The notes beneath the pieces are model-generated. The model was not told where the DNA came from. It did no database searches and saw only the letters and a program-made list of their open reading frames with translations. The position numbers and the translations under genes were made by a program. Shown one piece after another: positions 11,015 to 22,262 of a stretch of DNA of 64,000 nucleotides. This DNA comes from Lindgomyces ingoldianus. Its lineage: Eukaryota; Ascomycota; Dothideomycetes; Pleosporales; Lindgomycetaceae. The first letter of the stretch is position 1. Each line of letters starts with the position of its first letter. The stretch is from positions 54,627 through 118,626 of the forward strand of contig NW_022985220.1 of assembly GCF_010093535.1 (NCBI RefSeq), read 5' to 3'.

Positions 11015-11752
11015 GGTGGGATCGTGTGAGTGAGTGGGGCGTTGGTAATCTCAATGGCGAATGGTGTCTGCTACTTTAGACGTGTTGATATCCTTGACTA
11101 GTTCTTACTGAAATACAGAAGTATATTTGTATGGACATGCATCGCACCTGCAGGTATCATATAGACATGTGCATAACTATTGCAAGCTTGCACTCTGTTA
11201 GCCCACGCCACGGCAAGTAAATAGAGTGGGTTCAAATTAGTTAAACCTCTTTCAAGAATTCGGGGGAACTCTATTAGGACGCAGACATCAGGCATAAATT
11301 ATAGAGGAGAGACAAGCGTGAATCTTCAGCCTTACAGCCTAGAGCGGATTAGTGTCGTGTCAAGGAACGTGCACTGCCGGCCCCGCCGAGTGGCCAGCCG
11401 AAGTTTCTTGGAAGGTGCATCAGTCAGCCAAGGAGACAGAAATAATTTCACACCGAGCCCAACTTTAATATTTCTTTCTCTCTGCTTTTCGCCCTTCGCC
11501 CACCTATTTTTCTTTTGTACTTCTTCCCGCGCTCTCCACTCTTTCTCAGGTCTAGAAAGTCTCTGCTTCGAGCGAATTTCGAGCGACAGAGTGTCCTCTT
11601 TGAGTGTAGCCGTGTATTAATCTCACCCGCATGCGAAGGGTTAAACGAAATCACCCACCGCCTTCATATCGATAAGGAAGAAACCCTCAAAGGCGACAGA
11701 TTTCTTGTTTCGATACTGAGATCGAGAACCGCACACACCCCGCAGGTGGGAA
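11015..11752. other. intergenic region / long 5' leader
   Basis: About 740 bp between the beta-glucosidase stop and the next start. 11450-11560 is strongly pyrimidine-rich (TTTCTTTCTCTCTGC type), typical of promoters of highly expressed fungal genes. No RNA gene seen. Confidence 0.5.
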
Positions 11753-14700
11753 ATGCCCCACCACGAATCACCTCCCATGGCCCCCGCTATCATCGTCAAT
11801 AAAGCCGGTGCCGCTCCCCCGCCCTCGCAAGACGAGATTTCCTCAATACTGAGTGCGATCTTCGCGAGCAAAACTTCACATGCCTCTGTAGAAGCCTCGT
11901 ATGGCCTCACCACGCTCCTCCAGAACTCGGTCGGCTTTCGGGGACTCAGGGGATATGGCATCCTCGACGAGATCAAGAAGGCTGCCGGGGACAAGAAGAA
12001 CCCTGTGCGGAGAGAAGGCGCCATGAACGCGCTCGGCGCCCTCTTCGAGCGGTTCCCGCTGGCACAGAGGCTGGGAGAGGTGGTGCTTCTGGTTCAAGAA
12101 GAGGGGCTGGTTCCTTTGGCGCTTGATGCTTTGGCGGATAAGACTCCAACTGTTAGAGAGTCTTCAAAATACGCTCTGGATGCTCTGTTTGAAAATTTGG
12201 GGCCTGAGGCCAAGGTCTTTGGGCTTCTGCCACTGCTGGTGAAGTACCTGGGTAAGAAGTCAGGGAAGTGGCAGGGCGCGGTTGGCGCGTTCGAGCTTCT
12301 AGGTCGCATGGCGGATAAGGCGAAGATGGGGATGGAGAGTTTGGAGGTTGAGAAGGAGAAGGATGTGTTGCGGGAAGCGATGGGGAAGCGGTTGGAGGGG
12401 CTGATTCCGGTCGTTGAGGGCGGCATGCACGATCTCAAGAATGAGGTGAGTTCAACTATATTCATAGCAAAACGAGAGGGTCGCTGACTCGGATCTAGGT
12501 CGCGAAGCAAGCTGTCAAGACGATGAACGGTCTCACAACACTCCTCCAAAACGACGATGTCGCTCCTCGGATACCTCTCCTCATCAAATCCATGGAAGAC
12601 CCTTCTACACAGAGTCTGCAGAAAGCTATTCATGCTCTTTCGCAAACCACCTTCGTTGCAATCGTCACCTCCCCCGTATTGGCTGTCGTTACCCCGCTTC
12701 TCGAGCGATCTCTGAATACCCCATCCACATCCCAGGAAGTTCTTCGACAAACAGTTGTTGTCGTCGAGAACTTGACAAAGCTTGTCCATGACCCCATCGA
12801 GGCTCGTGCTTTTCTGCCAAAGCTGAAGCCCGGTGTCAAAGCAGTGAAGGACCGCGCTTCTTTGCCCGAAGTCCGTGAGATTGCAGCGCGAGCGTTAGAC
12901 GTTCTCGAGAAGGCCATGGCGGATAAAGATGGCAACATCGAGAGTGGCGCTATCGTACGTACCATGGGATCCGATGTGTCGAAGACGATTGAGAAACAAG
13001 TTGCCCTGGTTGGACATCTGCAGAACTTCCCTGGAGATGCCGAGGTTTGGGCTCTTGCGAAGAATTACGTTTCTAAAATGGTTGCAGAGGTTGTGAATCA
13101 ACGAGAGATGCAACGCATTCCACAACTCATTGCGCCCTATCTAGACCCATTAATGAACCCTGGCGACTCTACCAAGGTTACGGAGGGAGTGCACCAATTC
13201 TATGTGGAAGAGGATCACCGAAAATTCGGCCAGCCAATCAAGGAAGACGATGGCGAAATCGAGATCGTCAATGCAACTTTTTCCCTCGGCTATGGTGGCA
13301 TGTTGCTGCTGTCACACACAAATCTTCGACTTCTAAAGGGTCACCGATACGGGCTCTGTGGTCGAAATGGTGCTGGTAAATCCACGCTGATGAGAAGTAT
13401 TGCCGAGGGCAAGCTCGAGGGTTTTCCGCCACCTGACGAAGTGAAGACATGCTTTGTTGAGCATAACCAAGGCGAGGATGCCGATCTCAGCATTCTCGAG
13501 TTCGTTTCGAGAGATCCACGATTCAGGGACGAGAGCCAGGAACGCATCTCTCAAGTGTTGGAAGAAGTCGGATTTACTGCCGGGCCAGAAGGCAGGCAGT
13601 CAAACCAAGTTGGCTCTTTGTCTGGTGGGTGGAAGATGAAGCTAGCTTTAGCCCGAGCCATGCTTATGCGAGCGGACGTCTTGCTTCTCGACGAACCTAC
13701 TAACCATTTAGATGTTGCAAACGTCAAGTGGCTCCAGGAGTACCTGAAGTCGCACACCGAGATCACCAGCTTGATCGTTTCTCACGACTCTGGATTCCTG
13801 GATGAGGTCTGTACCGACATCTACCACTACGAGAACAAGAAACTTGTCTGCTACAAGGGTAACTTGGCAGATTTCGTCAAAGTCAAGCCAGAAGGCAAGA
13901 GCTACTACACTCTCTCATCATCTAATGTTCAGTTCAAGTTCCCTCCTCCAGGCATACTTACCGGAGTCAAGTCGAACACGCGATCCATCCTCCGCATGAC
14001 CAACTGTACATACACCTATCCTGGATCATCGAAGCCCTCGCTCTTTGACGCGTCCTGTTCTCTCTCGCTTTCTTCTCGAGTTGCCATCATCGGTGCAAAT
14101 GGTGCCGGTAAATCGACGCTCATTAAGATCCTCACTGGCGAAGTTATTCCGCAGGATGGGAAGGTCGAGAAGCACCCTAATCTCCGCATCGGTTACATCA
14201 AGCAACATGCTCTTGAGCATGTCGAAATGCACATGGAGAAGACGCCAAATCAGTATCTTCAGTGGCGTTATGCCAACGGCGATGACCGCGAAGTGCTGAT
14301 GAAGCAGACGCGTATCTTAACAGACGCAGACAAGGCGCAGATGGAGACGCCAATTGATATTGGTGATGGCAAAGGTCCTCGTAAGATCGAGGCCTTGATT
14401 GGTCGACAAAAGTACAAGAAGAGTTATCAGTATGAGGTTAAATGGTTGAACATGCTACCGAAGTTCAACACTATGATTTCGCGTGAAACCCTACTTGCCA
14501 GAGGCTTCCAGAAGCTGGTCCAGGAGTTTGATGATCATGAGGCTTCTCGCGAGGGTCTTGGCTATCGTGTTTTGGAGCCTAAAGTCATCTCGAAGCATTT
14601 CGAGGATCTAGGGATGGACCCAGAAATTGCGAATCATAACGAGATTTCTGGTCTTTCTGGTGGACAGAAGGTTAAGGTGGTGCTTGGTACGTTTCTTTCA

Positions 14701-15290
14701 TTTGATGACCCTACTTGCATGAGAAAGAGTTGATGACTAACGTCCAAAAGCTGGGGCCATGTGGAATAACCCTCATCTCCTCGTTCTAGACGAACCGACC
14801 AATTTCCTTGATCGCGACTCCCTCGGTGGTCTCGCAGTTGCCATTCGTGACTACAGGGGTGGCGTCATCATGATTTCCCATAATGAAGAATTCGTTGGTG
14901 CGCTGTGCCCTGAACAATGGCACGTTGCCGAGGGTCGTGTTACGCACAAGGGGCATTTAGCGGTGTCAATGGACCGCTTCGAAGACTCACGTCCTGGAAG
15001 CAGTGTGGCGAGCTCTAATGTCTCATCTGCCAATCCCAGCACGACAGGCACACCGGTCATGTCGGAGGCCGAGGGCAAGGGAGATGACATGAAGTTCAAG
15101 GCGAAGAAAAAGAAGAAGATGACGAGGGCGCAGTTGAAGGAGAGGGAGGTAAGGAGGAGGTTGAGATATATCGATTGGTTGAATACTGCAAAGGTATGTT
15201 TTCTTCATTGCCGTGCTCTTGTTTGTGCCGCTTCTATGCTGACATCCATAGGATACTCCGAGACCCCCCGACACCGATGATGAGGCATAG
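11753..15290 (+). CDS. eEF3-family ABC ATPase, probably New1/Elf1 type
   Basis: A cytosolic ribosome-associated ABC-F-like ATPase. Exons by my reading: 11753-12445, 12499-14686, 14751-15193 and 15252-15290; about 1120 residues (about 1112 from the second ATG at 11777). Order: HEAT-like repeats in the first 400 residues; ABC1 with Walker A GRNGAGKS near 519, LSGGWKMKLALARAM near 605 and LLLDEPTNHLD; ABC2 with Walker A GANGAGKS near 763, a chromodomain-like insertion (KKSYQYEVKW), LSGGQKVKVV near 950 and LVLDEPTNFLD; then a Lys-rich tail ending TPRPPDTDDEA. As I recall them, yeast eEF3 ends in a different Lys-rich tail, while New1 and S. pombe Elf1 share the RLRYI..WL...TP.P.DTDDE ending, hence this call. 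New1 acts in translation termination and ribosome recycling; Elf1 was linked to mRNA export. Canonical eEF3 remains possible. Confidence 0.85.
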
Positions 15291-16471
15291 ATGGTTCTGT
15301 GTTTTGGGTATGATATCTTAGACTTTGAGCATTGGACGGCGTTTGAAATAGACTGGTGGTAGCCGGACGGACAAGTAAATGTGGAATGGCATCGAGCTCA
15401 GGGATAGACGAGCAGATTTCTTCAACAGTAGAGTTTTCTGCAAAAGATTTCCTTGAGTCCCAATTTGTTACTGGTGAGTACCACATCGATTCGTAACCTC
15501 GAGTCTGTATTTCGTTGCACATTTACGCTTTTCTGTGTGGTTATATATGTGTTTATTTATTTCTCACCACGAGTAGAATCTGCTGTGAACAGCACCTTTA
15601 GTTTTTGTGCTCTCTTGCGAATTCCTATTGGTGAACTTCTTCATCTTGTAATGGGTGGCTCGTTGCTATTACCTTTCTGGTTGCTTCGATCTCAGTTCCC
15701 CCTGCCCTCTTTCCTCCTCCACCCCGCCTCCTTCCCTCCCTTCCTCTTTCCAGCCCTGCACCTAACTGCTCTACTCTGAAAATTCCACTTGCCTTGAGTG
15801 TGAGGACCACGCGCTGCAACTTCAAACGTCCCCAACTCTCCGCAATCGCGCGCCCGGTGCCCGGTCTCGAGCAGTGCGCGTGTGTTTGGAGGTCGCATGA
15901 GAACTTGTTCTGCGGTCAGAGCATCCACCACTCCTTTGATTGTAGGTCTTGGCAAGTTTACATACGTCAGGGCAGCCGATTAGTCTGTTTATGCTCACCC
16001 ACCGCTCTAAATTCCTCTTCCTGCTCACACTCACACCTTTCACTCTTTAGGCCCTGAAATCTTCGTCTGCCATTCGAGGTTCGGTGTTTCTACGTTGCGG
16101 TACCACTCTGCGGTGTCTCTCTGCAAGCTCATAGTAAGTTGTCCTCGCCTGCTTGGTGCTTGATAGTTGGGGGTGAAGGCTGACTGTAAAGACTGATTGA
16201 CGGGATTCTGCTAGCTGTAGACATAGTAGTGTGTAAGTGAGATGGCTTCCCATTTCGCGTTTCTTCGATTGAGGACGCGAGTGACTTCACCTTTCACCTC
16301 CCTCCGCCTCGACCGCTCTTCCTCTTCCCATTCCTCCTTCCTTCTACACCCCCACTCTCAAAAACAACACTCCTCTACTCACTCTTCTTCCTTTCACACT
16401 CTCTTACTTTTGTCAAACGCTCCTCCTGACCGCGATTTCGGGATACCAGGCTCTGCTCGCCCTTCGCCATC
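15291..16471. other. intergenic region and promoter of the cysteine-rich gene
   Basis: Non-coding. Several pyrimidine-rich blocks (15690-15760 and 16280-16410, with CTCCTTCC and CTCTTCC runs) lead up to the start codon at 16472. The short frames here (for example 16242-16475) look like leader sequence. Confidence 0.5.
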
Positions 16472-19400
16472 ATGAAGATTCTCGCGCTGACTAGCGTGGT
16501 CCTTTGGGGCCTCGTCGGTGCGGCGGCGGGTTTACCTCAGCCTGTCAATGAGGACAGTAGTCCAAATCTCCCTTCCGATTCCAACAAGGCCCCAAACAAC
16601 GCCACTTGTCTGGCTGATCATTGCCGCCCTGCTTGGTACACGTGTGAAGGCAGTAACAAGGGTCTCATGTTCGTCAAGATTTGCGACCTCGCCGGCACAT
16701 GGAAAATCTCAGCCCAGTGCCCTTGTTGCAGTCTCGGTGGTGAGCTGTACGAACATCCTAAAGGCCGTGTAGAAGCCTCGCTGGCCTACTGCGGATGCCC
16801 TCACGGAGATGTAAGTCTTGTCTATAGGTTTTCCACCTTCTTTAGAGTCGAATATAGCCGCTAGGATTTCTCGTCCTTGCATTCCGCTGCTCTTCTTCCT
16901 GGGCGACTGTATGAGTTGTTTTTAGGTTTTGTCGATGAAGCGGTAGCGTTACGCCAATTTCCATTTTGAGGTCTCTAGCATGTCTTTGCCAGTCACATAC
17001 TAATAGGTACATGTAGTCCGAGTCCAAGGACAAGCATTCGGCGGTTGTAACTCCCTCCAGCCCTCGCAATGGCGAGGTTGTAGAAGTCATCTCCCGAGGT
17101 GGCGAGTCTACAACTATCCCCGATTTCCCAAACACACAAGGTTACTTCAAATGTTGCAGCGACGGACACTGTGTCATGCAATGCGTTGGCGATCCTCCAT
17201 TCTGTTCGGTTCTCAAATATTGCGGAAAGGACGGCAACAGATTCGGGAAGCCCGGTTGCTGCTCTGACGGGCAGTGTACATGTGCGTCCGCTCTTAACGA
17301 CTCTAACTCCCCTGCCGCCGGTGTCACGCCTCGTGATACCTCTTCAGCAGCCCTTGACTACAGGAAATACACACTTCAAGGCTACAAGGTGTGCGGCAAG
17401 CAAGGCAACGTTATCCTGCAATGCGTCGGCGATCCTCCGTTTTGCTCTGTCTTCAAGTATTGCGGAGCGAAAGGTGCTAGGTTCGGCGTACCTGGATGCT
17501 GTGAATACGCAGAGTGCATGTGCCTGGGCATTAAAGTCGACCCTTCCTTCATCCCTGATTCTATTTCTTCACAGGACGAGCATGCTGGATCTACTCTCCG
17601 CAAACGCGACGACCGTTCTACTAGCAGCGATAAGTGCTGCTTCTTTGTCTGGGGTGTATGCTTCAAGAAATGTGCGAACGACAAGGAAACCTCATCTACT
17701 CCCAACAAGCGCGACCCTGATTCCACGTCTACGCTCAGATGTTGCACGCATTCCGGGCGCACGTGCGTCAGGTGGTGTAGGGCGAATTCCGATAAAGATT
17801 CAACTCCTGCCAGTTCCAAGCGAGGCATCGCAGTACCTGTCGGTCATGAATCCATTTCTTCTAACTCCGAGGACACCTCATCTTTCCTCGAAGAGCGGGA
17901 TGATATATGGCTGTGCTGCATGGTAGGCCCTGGTGGGTACTGCCAAAAGCTTTGTCGTAAGCGAGACATTGAATCTCTCCCTTCCATCTCTGAGGACATC
18001 TCATCCNNNNNNNNNNNNNNNNNNNNNNNNNNNNNNNNNNNNNNNNNNNNNNNNNNNNNNNGGCCCTGGTGGGTACTGCCAAAAGCTTTGTCGTAAACGA
18101 GACATCGAATCTCTCCTTTCCATCTCTGAGGACATTTCATCCTCCCTCGAAGAGCGGGGTGATATATGGCTGTGCTGCATGGTGGGCCCTGGTGGGTACT
18201 GCCAAAAGCTTTGTCGTAAACGAGACATCGAATCACTTCCCCCCATCTCTGAGGACATCTCACCCTCCCTCGACGAGCGGGATGATACATCAGTGTGCTG
18301 CATGGTGGGTCCTGGTGGGTACTGCCAAAAGCTTTGTCGTAAGCGAGACATTAAATCACTCCCTTCTATCGCTGAAGATATCTCATCCTCCCTCGACGAG
18401 AGAGATGACACATCAGTGTGCTGCATGGTGGGCCCTGGTGGATATTGCCAAAAGCTTTGTCGTAAACGAGACATTGAATCACTCCCTTCCATCGCTGAGG
18501 ATATCCCATCCTTCCTGGAAGAGCGGGATGATACATCGGTGTGCTGCATGGTAGGCCCTGGTGGGTACTGCCAAAAGCTTTGTCGTAAACGAGATATCGA
18601 ATCTCTCCCTTCCATCTCTGAGGTCATTTCTCCTCCCCTAGAAGAACGCGACCGTGGCGGATGGATATGCTGCATGTGGGGCCCGGGTGGGTACTGTCAA
18701 AAGCCTTGCAAACGAGACATTGCAAATCCAGAGGGTCTTAAGTTGGTCGCTTCTAACCATATGGAGAGACTTCACTCCAGAGATACCGATAGGCGTACAC
18801 CTATATCCAGTATCGACGAATTCCTTACCGCCGCTCGAACGAAATGTCCACGCCCGAATTGCAAGGTTGGAGTCATCATGTGCTCTTGGGAGAAGACTGA
18901 GATCGTGAAGTGTATATGGCCTGGATGTTGGGAGACACATGTTACTTGCTACTGCAATCAGAATGCTCCTCACGATCCCTTCTGTGTCACGAAACGATCG
19001 GGTAAACCTGCCCATGCTGGGACAGGGCCTTCTACTATCACACAGTCAGAACGCGACCTCGCTGCTCCCCTTGTAGACCCAATTGATTTCAGCAGTCCGT
19101 GCGAGGGAGGACATAAAAATTGCCGTAATGGCCAGCCAGAGGTGTGTATTGGCGGCACCTGGCAACCCAATGGACCTCCGTGCAAAGGTGCACGTTGCTG
19201 CCGTAAAGATGGCGGATGCGTACCAGGTTGTGACGACACCCCTCATCTCCCTTCTGAGACTCCTAGACCTTCGAACTGCCCAGAAGGGCAGAGAATTTGC
19301 AATGGCGCCCAGCCAGAGATGTGCATCGCCGGTAACTGGCACCCCTATGGAGATCCGTGCAAGCAAGCTCGTTTCTGCTCGGAAGGGAGCTGCAAGCCCG

Positions 19401-21397
19401 CTACATGCGGTGACATGCCTCCTAGTCCCACTCCCACTGCTTCTCCTAAACCTGAGAAATGTAAGGAAGGAGAGAAGGCTTGTGGTGACGCCCAGCCACA
19501 GATCTGTATCGGCAGTACCTGGCAGCCTTGGGGGGCTCCATGCAAACAAGCTCGTTGCTGTTCAGCTGGAATTTGCGGTAATTCCTGTGGCGATATGTCT
19601 CCCGAACCTGCAATCAGCCTCACGGGCACAACCGAGTCTCGGCAATCGCCATATTCCGAGTGCACACCAGTCACCTACAATTGTACTATCACTGACAAGG
19701 GGGCCGTTATTTTGTTCTGCAACTCCCAGGGCCGATGGTACGAAATGAAGGTCTGTGGCGCTCACTGTTGCAAGATCGACGCTAGAAAATCCGGTCCCAA
19801 TGGAATTGGTTACTGTGACGAGTCGTGCCGGAACCCCTCGAATGCCACAATCGAGACTCGACAATTGTCACCTCCGATCAAGTATGAGGAATCAAACTGC
19901 ACACGAGGGACAAAAGTCTGTAAAGACGCGCAACCAATGATTTGCAGAAATGGTTTCTGGCTTCCTAACGGGCCTCCGTGTAAGCAACTTCGTTGCTGTA
20001 AGAGTGGTGAATGCATGAAGGGCTTCTGTGGCCATTCACCCTCTAAGTCCTTGAGCACTGATGAAGAACTTCCCCTTAGTCCCCCCGTTCGCAACCTTGA
20101 GTCCGGGCCATGCAGCCCTGGTGAACAACGCTGTGCAAAGAACAACTGGGCTGTTCTCGCTTGCACCGATGAAGGAACATGGACGATATCTCGACCCTGT
20201 GGTTTCAATTGCTGCAAGTCTGAGCAACCTGGATCAGCACAGTGCGTTTGCAGCACCGAAGACTCAACAATTGGCAGACATGCACTTGATACTCGGCAAG
20301 ATCACAGCGTTCCAAGTTGTACTCCGGGAAACTACAACTGCGATACCACTTCGACTTCTATCCTCGTCTGCAATGCCGCAGGCCAATGGAAGCTTTCCCA
20401 TCATTGCGGCCCAGACCCGTGCTGTTTCCGCGGACCGGTCCCTGGAACTGCGTTCTGCGAGTGTTCATTCTCGAAATATCAATCTACTTTAGAAGTCGGC
20501 TCTGACCTCAAGCTTACTGCTAACGATGAGTCCCGCGGCTGTGTAGCCGGGGCCTATTATTGCAGATTCACCGACGATACTCTTCATGCCGTCATTGTAG
20601 TATGTGATTCTCTAAACCACCTCACTATTTCAGGTGATTGCGGAGAGCTCCCGGATCATTGTTGCAAGCAGGGACCTATTCCTGGAACGGCTTATTGTGC
20701 GTACTGCGGTAGTAGGGGCGAAATTTCTTCTGAATCCAAGACTCGTGGCGGTTCCGGCCTTGCTGTTCATTCTGACGCTGGTGGAGACGGTGATCAAGCA
20801 GCCCTGGAATGTAACAATCTAGAAGGCTCTGCTTGCGGATCTCCGCAAACTTGTCCCCCAGGGGAGGTTATTTGCGCAGCCCACAAGCAAGTTCATGACG
20901 GATCCGCACTCATTATTCGAGACGACACCTCTGCGGCTGATCTTGCTGCCCACTGTCAGCCCGGAACCTTTGCCTGTGTTATCTTCGAAAAGCCACCAGA
21001 AGCTTACATCTGGCTCTGTGATTCCAACCGTAGGTGGGTGCAAGCTGCGGAATGCGGGCCACGATACAAGGACGGACGACCTTGCTGCCATAATGGTGAC
21101 ACTATTGGAACTGCGCGCTGCACCTGCAACAACCAAGCTTATGGCTACCCTTCTCTGGACCACCCAAATATCCGTTCAATCAACTTTGGATGCACGGCGG
21201 GAACTACAAGGTGCAGCGGAGCTACAATCCGAGCATGTGGCTCTGACGGCCTGTGGTACAAAGTTGGAGACTGCAAATATCCCGGACGCCGCCCAGACCC
21301 GAATAGCTCGCCTACTCTCCATCCATCGACTTTCCTCACTCTTACGACCCCAGAGCCGCATCGTGAGGGGTCTTATACGCCACTGATTGTGCTGTGA
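16472..21397 (+). CDS. giant secreted cysteine-rich tandem-module protein with Kex2-type sites
   Basis: No known family identified as a whole. Exon 1 (16472-16810) encodes a signal peptide (MKILALTSVVLWGLVGAAAG) and one cysteine module. A 206-nt intron follows, with a TACTAAT branch site at 16998-17004 and its acceptor at 17015-17016. Exon 2 runs from 17017 to 21397 and is interrupted by 55 Ns. The protein is about 1,570 residues, in this order: two copies of a QCVGDPPFC module; two diverged CC-x6-C-x3-C mini-modules (CCFFVWGVCFKKC, CCTHSGRTCVRWC); at least seven tandem 41-residue units with CCMVGPGGYCQKLC cores followed by KR; a linker; four modules of the C-x3-G-x2-C...QPEVCI..W...PCK type; and at least five modules of the C-x3-Y-x-C...GxW...CG..CC type. 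The many KR/RKR pairs suggest Golgi Kex2 cleavage into small disulfide peptides plus larger fragments. Role (effector, adhesin, defence or signal) unknown. Confidence 0.8.
17881..18720 (+). repeat. coding tandem array, 123-bp units (41 residues)
   Basis: The anchor GGCCCTGGTGGGTACTG or a close variant begins at 17926, 18062, 18185, 18308, 18431, 18554 and 18680. Spacing is 123 bp between clean copies and 126 bp for the last. Each unit encodes a Ser/Glu/Asp-rich spacer (IESLPSISEDI type), the four-cysteine core CC-x7-C-x3-C, and KR at the unit boundary. Nucleotide identity between units is high, including the spacer, which points to recent duplication or gene conversion. Substitutions concentrate just before the CC (WL, SV, WI). 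Confidence 0.9.
18007..18061. other. assembly gap (55 N) inside the tandem array
   Basis: The reading frame before the gap (frame of 17017) and after it (frame of 18062) differ by one base if 55 is taken literally. From the flanking units one missing copy would need 42 bases, or 42 plus a multiple of 123. The gap size is therefore an artefact and the frameshift is not real; array copy number is unknown. Confidence 0.95.
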
Positions 21398-22262
21398 GAT
21401 GTCTACTCAATTGAGGTTGAGATTTCAAGGGCGTGGCGGGGACGATCTAATGGCTGCTTCACTGTCTTCCCTTAATTCCATCCTTTTCCATTCTCCTTCA
21501 CCTTTTTGGCCTAATTTCAACGGCGGCTTATATGTTCGGTGATGGATGAACAAAATTTCTCCCCTCTCTTCCCCTCTCTTCCCCCCTCCTGAGTGTATGT
21601 ACAGTAACATCTCATTTGCATCTGCATTTACATGCATAGCGAGGTGTATAGACATTACCAAGGACAGGTGTGAGTCTTTTGGCGTTGGCGGAATCGAATG
21701 GAGCCGAATGTAGGGTTTAGGCTGTTTGCTGGACGAATCGGTGTCTTTGCAACAGTGAAGCCTGCTCCTGGGGATAAAAGTGGTTTTATGCTGATTAGGT
21801 ATATGGCAATGGAAGAAGTTGCAACCTTATTTGCTTTGGGGTTCGATTTGATGCGTAATACGAAGTTTGATGTGAGCAATTGATGTCCTGTGATTCATTG
21901 AGTTTTGCGCTGTAAGGATTTGTAGGGGGGTGTGGTAAAATGGTCTTGTAGTGCTGGCCCTTCCAGTGCAAGGGGGAAACAAGCCAAAATAGATAAGGAA
22001 TTCTGAGAGGATGAAGAAGTATATATTTGGCATGAATTTAGAAAACCAGTAGGTCTGGTATCATAAGATCTAGTCATACAAACACTAAATACTACTATAT
22101 CCCTGTATCCTATCATAGAAGCTCTAAAGATTGCGATCTACAATGTTACGCTATGAGACTCCTGCTTTCGTATAGGTGCGGTAAAGGGAACCAAATCTTC
22201 ATTACTTCACTGAATTATATCCAATCATCTCCACTGTAATGCTCCCATCTCATCCCACCCAG
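21398..22262. other. intergenic region, nothing recognised
   Basis: Non-coding sequence between the cysteine-rich gene and the transporter pseudogene. A CTCTTCCCCTCTCTTCCCCC run lies near 21560-21590. Open frames of about 60-75 codons occur on both strands around 21655-21883 but overlap each other and have no recognisable content. Confidence 0.45.

Noticed and set aside
17099..17926. 275-codon plus frame and 148-codon minus frame over the cysteine-rich gene
   Set aside because: The frame with regular cysteine modules and KR sites is the real one; these are shadows produced by repetitive coding.
18007..18061. A genuine frameshift or pseudogenisation of the cysteine-rich gene
   Set aside because: The shift coincides exactly with the N gap and disappears when the gap is sized from the repeat unit.
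17881..18720. Regular direct repeats reminiscent of a CRISPR array
   Set aside because: Units are 123 bp, contiguous, coding and without unique spacers; the organism is a fungus.
16472..21397. A dikaritin-type RiPP gene cluster
   Set aside because: KR-bounded repeats fit, but no UstY-like (DUF3328), tyrosinase or methyltransferase gene is nearby, and the cores are cysteine-rich rather than short Tyr/Ile-type cores. Kept only as a Kex2-type precursor.
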